A stretch of 64,000 nt of DNA from Micromonospora_G sp044458865 (lineage in GTDB: Bacteria > Actinomycetota > Actinomycetes > Mycobacteriales > Micromonosporaceae), in the NCBI RefSeq assembly GCF_044458865.1, contig NZ_JBITIH010000017.1, forward strand, positions 62,001-126,000, read 5' to 3'. This document shows positions 60,717 through 64,000 of the stretch, piece by piece (positions within the stretch are counted from its first letter, which is position 1; every line of letters begins with the position of its first letter). The position numbers and the translations under genes are program-made. The notes beneath the pieces were generated by a model. That model was not told the DNA's origin, searched no databases, and was given only the letters and a program-made list of their open reading frames with translations.

Positions 60717-61313
60717 ATGACCACGACGGATCACGAGCCGCTCGCGTTGCTGACGAGTGCGTTGGATCAGGTCGGCGAGGTGCTCGCCGGGGTGGGCGAC
60801 GAGCAGCAGGACCTGCCGACCCCATGTCGTTCGTGGACGGTGGCGCAACTCGGTGACCACATGGTTCATGACCTGCTCCAGTTCACCCTGGCCGCGACCG
60901 GTGGCACGCCCGACTGGTCCGAGCCCTCTCCGCCAGTGGCCGGGGACAGGGCTGCGGCTTTCCGCAAGGGAGCCGCCGACCTGCTCGACGCGTGGCGCAA
61001 GGCTGGTGACCTGACCGGCACGATGACGCTGCCGGGTATGGGAGAGGTGCCGGCCCGTTTCCCGCTCGACCAGCAGACCGCAGAGTTCGCCGTGCACGCC
61101 TGGGACCTCGCCAGGGCCACCGGTCAGTCGACCGACCTCGACCCGCAGGTTGGGCAGGCTTCCCTGGACTGGATCCAGCGCACCTTGCAGCCGCACTTCC
61201 GGGCGAAGGAGATCGACGGCGGAGCCTTCGGTCCCGAGGTCCCGATCGCTGACGACGCCCCGCTCTACGATCGCCTGGCCGCGTTCGCCGGACGCCACCC
61301 GAACCAGGTCTGA
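60717..61313 (+). CDS. TIGR03086-type metal-binding protein (DinB/MDMPI-like, mycothiol-related)
   Basis: 198 residues. The N-terminal DinB/MDMPI four-helix bundle has the metal-binding histidines in WTVAQLGDHMVHDLLQF and FAVHAWDLARATGQ; the PTPCRSWTV start is diagnostic of the actinobacterial TIGR03086 group. These are thought to be mycothiol-dependent enzymes or metal-binding proteins; substrate unknown. The 314-bp region upstream (60,403-60,716) holds only the preceding terminator. Confidence 0.82.
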   Translation: MTTTDHEPLALLTSALDQVGEVLAGVGDEQQDLPTPCRSWTVAQLGDHMVHDLLQFTLAATGGTPDWSEPSPPVAGDRAAAFRKGAADLLDAWRKAGDLTGTMTLPGMGEVPARFPLDQQTAEFAVHAWDLARATGQSTDLDPQVGQASLDWIQRTLQPHFRAKEIDGGAFGPEVPIADDAPLYDRLAAFAGRHPNQV

Positions 61314-61322
61314 GCCCGCTAC

Positions 61323-61928
61323 CTAGGCGTTCCACTCCGGCGGGAACCCGCTCCAGCGCAGCGCCACCGGTAGGTGCGCCATGTCGTTGAAGCGAAGCAG
61401 CGCAGGCGGGCGATCGGGGCGGTACAGGATCGTGGTCAGGGCGCAGTTGCCCTGGTTGAGCCCGAGCCAGCGCTGGTCCGGTCCGTCGAGGGCGTGTCGG
61501 ACGAACCAGCCGATCAGGAAGTTGTGCGTCACGATCAACTCGTGGGTGTCCGACTCGGTCGGCACCGCATACCGCTCGATCGCGGCGGTCGCGAGCGCGG
61601 CGCCCTCGGCGTACTCCGTGCGGCTCACGCCGTCGAGGAACCGGGCGTAGACCTCCGGCAGTGCGTCCCGGTGCGGCACCGGCGGGATGTAGTCGCCAAG
61701 GACGTCGTCGGCGTGGAGCGGAACGTCAGGAAGGGACTCACCGATCAGCGTGGCGGTGTGCACCGCGCGGGGTAGTGGGCTGTGGTGGATGGCGGTCAGG
61801 GGAACCCCCACCATCCGCCGGCCCAGCAGCCGCGCCTGCTCCCGACCGGCATCGCTGAGGGCGCCCTCGTCGACCGCCTCGCCGTGCCGGGCCAGGTGCA
61901 GAAACCGCTGTGCCACAAGCTCCCCCAT
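61323..61928 (-). CDS. Histidine phosphatase family protein
   Basis: 201 residues from ATG 61928; a TTG 7 codons upstream is possible. Phosphoglycerate-mutase-like superfamily: LARHGEA supplies the catalytic histidine, SPLPRAVHTATLIGE the second phosphate-binding arginine, and LIVTHNFLIGWFV the second histidine. Substrate unknown. Convergent with the TIGR03086 gene, 9 bp apart. Confidence 0.85.
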   Translation of the reverse strand: MGELVAQRFLHLARHGEAVDEGALSDAGREQARLLGRRMVGVPLTAIHHSPLPRAVHTATLIGESLPDVPLHADDVLGDYIPPVPHRDALPEVYARFLDGVSRTEYAEGAALATAAIERYAVPTESDTHELIVTHNFLIGWFVRHALDGPDQRWLGLNQGNCALTTILYRPDRPPALLRFNDMAHLPVALRWSGFPPEWNA

Positions 61929-61956
61929 CGGTCGCTGAGTCCGCCTCAACCTGGGC

Positions 61957-62011
61957 GTTAGGAAGGGCCCCTTCCTATACCGGAAGCGATAACAAGGGGC
62001 CCTTCCTTAAC
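61957..62011. terminator. Second copy of the GGCCC-centred palindromic repeat
   Basis: Arms 61957-61973 and 61994-62011 pair with a single bulged base. On the minus strand it reads TAAGGAAGGGCCCCTTGTTA followed by TCGCT, nearly the same as one arm plus loop of the 33,189-33,241 palindrome. It lies 9 bp after the stop of the FAD dehydrogenase gene (minus strand) and so can terminate it. Confidence 0.82.
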
Positions 62012-62020
62012 CGTGCGGTG

Positions 62021-63379
62021 TCAGTTCGGGAGCAGGACGCCGGGGTTCAACACCCCGGACGGGTCCAGGGCGGACTTGATCCGCCGCAGGACGTCGATTT
62101 CCTCGGGGGAGCGGGAGAGTGACAGCCACTCCGCCTTCGCCCGGCCCACGCCGTGCTCCGAGCTGATGCTGCCGTGCCGCTGCGCGACCTGCCGTAGCAC
62201 CGCGTCCGTGACCTGCTCGGCGTGCTCGCCCGCGCCGAGCACGTTCACGTGCAGGTTGCCCTCGCCGAGGTGGCCGAAGAGAATCGTCCGGGCTCCCGGG
62301 GCGACCGCTTCGACGGTCTCCGACAGGACCGCGACCAGTCCGGACAGCTCCCGCAGGGGCACGCAGACGTCGAGCTTGGTCGGTACGCCAGCCGTGTTGA
62401 TCGCCTCGGTGTGGGTCTCCCGGTACGCCCACAGCCGCGCCCGACCAGCCGCGTCGGAGGCGACCGTGGCATCCTCGACCGCCGCACACTCGCCGAGCAT
62501 GTCGAGCAACTCGTCGGTCGGGTCGGTGTGCCCGGCACACTCCAGCAGCACGTACGCCGGGTAATCGGCGTCGAAGGGCGCAGGTAGTCGGCCGTACGAG
62601 CGGACCAGCTCCATGCCCTCCGGGTAGCAGATCTCGGCTGCGGCGAGGGTGCTCAGGCGACCCCGTGCGGCGGCGAGCAGGGTGAGCGCGGCATCGGTGC
62701 CGTCGACCGCGACCAGAGCCACCGCCCGTGCGGGCAGCAGCGGCACCAGACGCAGCCGTACCCGGGTGATGATCGCCAGGGTGCCTTCGCTGCCGGCGAG
62801 CAACTGGGTCAGGTCGTACCCGGTGTTGTCCTTGGCGAGGCCGGCGAGCCGGGTGATCACGGTGCCGTCGGGCAGCACCGCCTCCAGGCCGGTGAGTTGG
62901 TCGCGCATGCTGCCGTAGCGCAGCACCCGGATGCCACCGGCGTTGGTCGCGACCATGCCGCCGATGGTCGCCGACGAGCGGGCCGCCAGGTCGACTCCGA
63001 CGTCGAGTCCCGCCGGCCGGGCGTGGGACTGGAGTTTCTCCAGGGTGACCCCGGCACCGACGGTGACCTGACCCTCGATCTCGTCGACCGGCTCCAGGGC
63101 GGTCAGCCGGCTGAGGCTGACCAGCACCTCGCCGCCGGCCGGGACGGCGCCACCGACCAGTCCGGTGTTACCGCCCTGGACCACCATCGGTACGCCGGCC
63201 GTGGCGCAGGCCCGCACCACGGCGGCCACCTCGGCGGTGTCGGCCGGGCGCACCACACACCGGGCGGTCCCGGTGAACCGCCGGGTCCAGTCGGTCTCGT
63301 ACGCGTCCCGCAGGTCCGGGTCGACCAGCAGGTGCGCCGGGCCGACGATCGCCCGCAACTCCTCTTCGAGGTCGCTCAC
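62021..63379 (-). CDS. FAD-binding 2-hydroxyacid dehydrogenase (GlcD/D2HGDH-like)
   Basis: 452 residues of the VAO/GlcD family. The FAD-binding PP-loop region reads VVRPADTAEVAAVVRACATAGVPMVVQGGNTGLVGGAVP, ATIGGMVATNAGG and GSEGTLAIIT are further FAD contacts, and the metal/substrate histidines are in FGHLGEGNLHVN and SSEHGVG. Candidates include D-lactate, glycolate and D-2-hydroxyglutarate dehydrogenase. It overlaps serA by 4 bp; SerA side activity makes D-2-hydroxyglutarate in other bacteria, so recycling of that compound is the favoured inference. Confidence 0.85.
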   Translation of the reverse strand: MSDLEEELRAIVGPAHLLVDPDLRDAYETDWTRRFTGTARCVVRPADTAEVAAVVRACATAGVPMVVQGGNTGLVGGAVPAGGEVLVSLSRLTALEPVDEIEGQVTVGAGVTLEKLQSHARPAGLDVGVDLAARSSATIGGMVATNAGGIRVLRYGSMRDQLTGLEAVLPDGTVITRLAGLAKDNTGYDLTQLLAGSEGTLAIITRVRLRLVPLLPARAVALVAVDGTDAALTLLAAARGRLSTLAAAEICYPEGMELVRSYGRLPAPFDADYPAYVLLECAGHTDPTDELLDMLGECAAVEDATVASDAAGRARLWAYRETHTEAINTAGVPTKLDVCVPLRELSGLVAVLSETVEAVAPGARTILFGHLGEGNLHVNVLGAGEHAEQVTDAVLRQVAQRHGSISSEHGVGRAKAEWLSLSRSPEEIDVLRRIKSALDPSGVLNPGVLLPN

Positions 63380-64000
63380 GACAGTTCCCGGAGCCGGATC
63401 GTCTGGCTCATCGCGCGCAGTTGCAGGACCACATCCTCGGTGTAGCCGGCGCCGAGGTCGGTGAGCAGGTAGCCGTACTCGCCCCGGGTGGCGAGCAGTT
63501 GGCCCTCGATGTTGACCGCGTGCTCCGCCAGGATGCTGTTGACCTGGGCAAGTACGCCGGGCGTGTTGTGGTGGGTGTGCGCGATCCGGTGCGTTCCCGT
63601 CGCCTTGGGAAGTTGGATCGCGGGCAGGTTCACGCTCAGCGTGGTGTTTCCCTCACTGACGAACTGGGCCAGCTTGTTCGCCACGAAGCCGCCGATGTCG
63701 GCCTGCGCCTCCTCGGTCGAGCCGCCGATGTGCGGGGTGAGGATGACGTTCGGCAGGCCGCGCAGCTCGGAGGTGAACTCGTCGCCGCGACCCTTGGGCT
63801 CGTTCGGGAAGACGTCGATCCCGGCGCCGGCCAGGTGCCCGCTGACCAGGTTGTCGCGGAGCGCCGCGTAGTCGATGACGAAGCCCCGGGAGAGGTTGAG
63901 GAAGAGGCTGCGCGGACGCATCCGGGCGAACTGCTCCTCGCCGAAGAAGCCGCTGTTACCCGGCCGGCCATCGACGTGCAGGGTCACCGTCTCGGCGACC
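63376..64000 (-). CDS. serA: D-3-phosphoglycerate dehydrogenase, C-terminal part (gene continues past window)
   Basis: About 208 codons of an NAD-dependent 2-hydroxyacid dehydrogenase of the E. coli SerA type. Visible: FLNLSRGFVIDYAALRDNL, AGIDVFPNEPKGRGDEF, the catalytic-His stretch ILTPHIGGSTEEAQADIG, and a C-terminal ACT domain (HHNTPGVLAQVNSILAEHAVNIEGQLL) that would bind serine for feedback inhibition. It lacks the long extra domain of mycobacterial-type SerA. The reading frame stays open through position 64,000, so an internal Met near 63,987 is not the start. Confidence 0.92.
   Translation of the reverse strand, partial: VAETVTLHVDGRPGNSGFFGEEQFARMRPRSLFLNLSRGFVIDYAALRDNLVSGHLAGAGIDVFPNEPKGRGDEFTSELRGLPNVILTPHIGGSTEEAQADIGGFVANKLAQFVSEGNTTLSVNLPAIQLPKATGTHRIAHTHHNTPGVLAQVNSILAEHAVNIEGQLLATRGEYGYLLTDLGAGYTEDVVLQLRAMSQTIRLRELS

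Overview
This is a window of a very GC-rich actinobacterial chromosome. Lsr2, a mycothiol-type DinB/MDMPI-fold protein, an AfsR/SARP-type regulator and a partly aerobic cobalamin pathway support that. Gene content and a GGCCC-centred palindrome found twice (33.19 and 61.96 kb) suggest Micromonosporaceae, but that family-level guess rests on memory of similar genomes. The window starts inside an SDR gene, ends inside serA, and carries a 100-N assembly gap at 42,483-42,582.

Layout. (1) 0-6 kb: a sugar operon for oxidative, non-phosphorylative galactose/galactonate breakdown: SDR dehydrogenase, GntR/FCD regulator, galactonate dehydratase, a mutarotase-like protein, KDPGal aldolase, KDGal kinase and an SMP-30 lactonase. 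(2) 6.7-15.9 kb and 25.6-33.2 kb: cobalamin biosynthesis in two blocks. Block 1 has a B12 riboswitch, ChlI/ChlD-type chelatase, CobO, CobB, CobE, a PPOX protein, CobL and CobM, with CbiD on the other strand and then CobK. Block 2 has CobI-CobJ, CobH and CobG on the minus strand, divergent from a second B12 riboswitch and cobN. At both riboswitches a tiny leader ORF ends in an ATGA overlap with the chelatase gene. (3) 15.9-25.6 kb, between the two blocks: an AfsR-like regulator, a small membrane protein, a secreted phospholipase A2, a VWA lipoprotein, a secreted LamG protein and a probably truncated gene.

(4) 34.4-44.5 kb: a terpenoid-glycoside locus. One minus-strand operon encodes a polyprenyl diphosphate synthase, a UbiA-family protein, a squalene/oxidosqualene-cyclase-like protein with a non-canonical catalytic motif, an FAD monooxygenase, a glycosyltransferase and a P450. 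A second glycosyltransferase lies beyond a decayed NRPS fragment and the assembly gap. The logical route is prenyl chain synthesis, epoxidation, cyclisation, then oxidation and glycosylation. This is the best candidate for an undescribed system here. (5) 44.6-48.5 kb: a thioredoxin-like ferredoxin, a metallophosphoesterase/PPTase pair, lsr2 and a frameshifted secreted-protein pseudogene with a C-terminal ricin-type lectin domain.

(6) 48.5-57.2 kb: a LacI-family regulator, a complete Opp/Dpp-type ABC importer and a GH1 beta-glucosidase, with CebR-like operator sequences; this is a beta-glucoside uptake and hydrolysis unit. (7) 57.2-64 kb: small orphan genes (ATP-grasp, SRPBCC, a Cys/His-rich protein, MDMPI-like, histidine phosphatase), then a GlcD-type FAD dehydrogenase overlapping serA. 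That pairing suggests D-2-hydroxyglutarate recycling during serine synthesis. I found no tRNA, rRNA, CRISPR array or intact insertion sequence.
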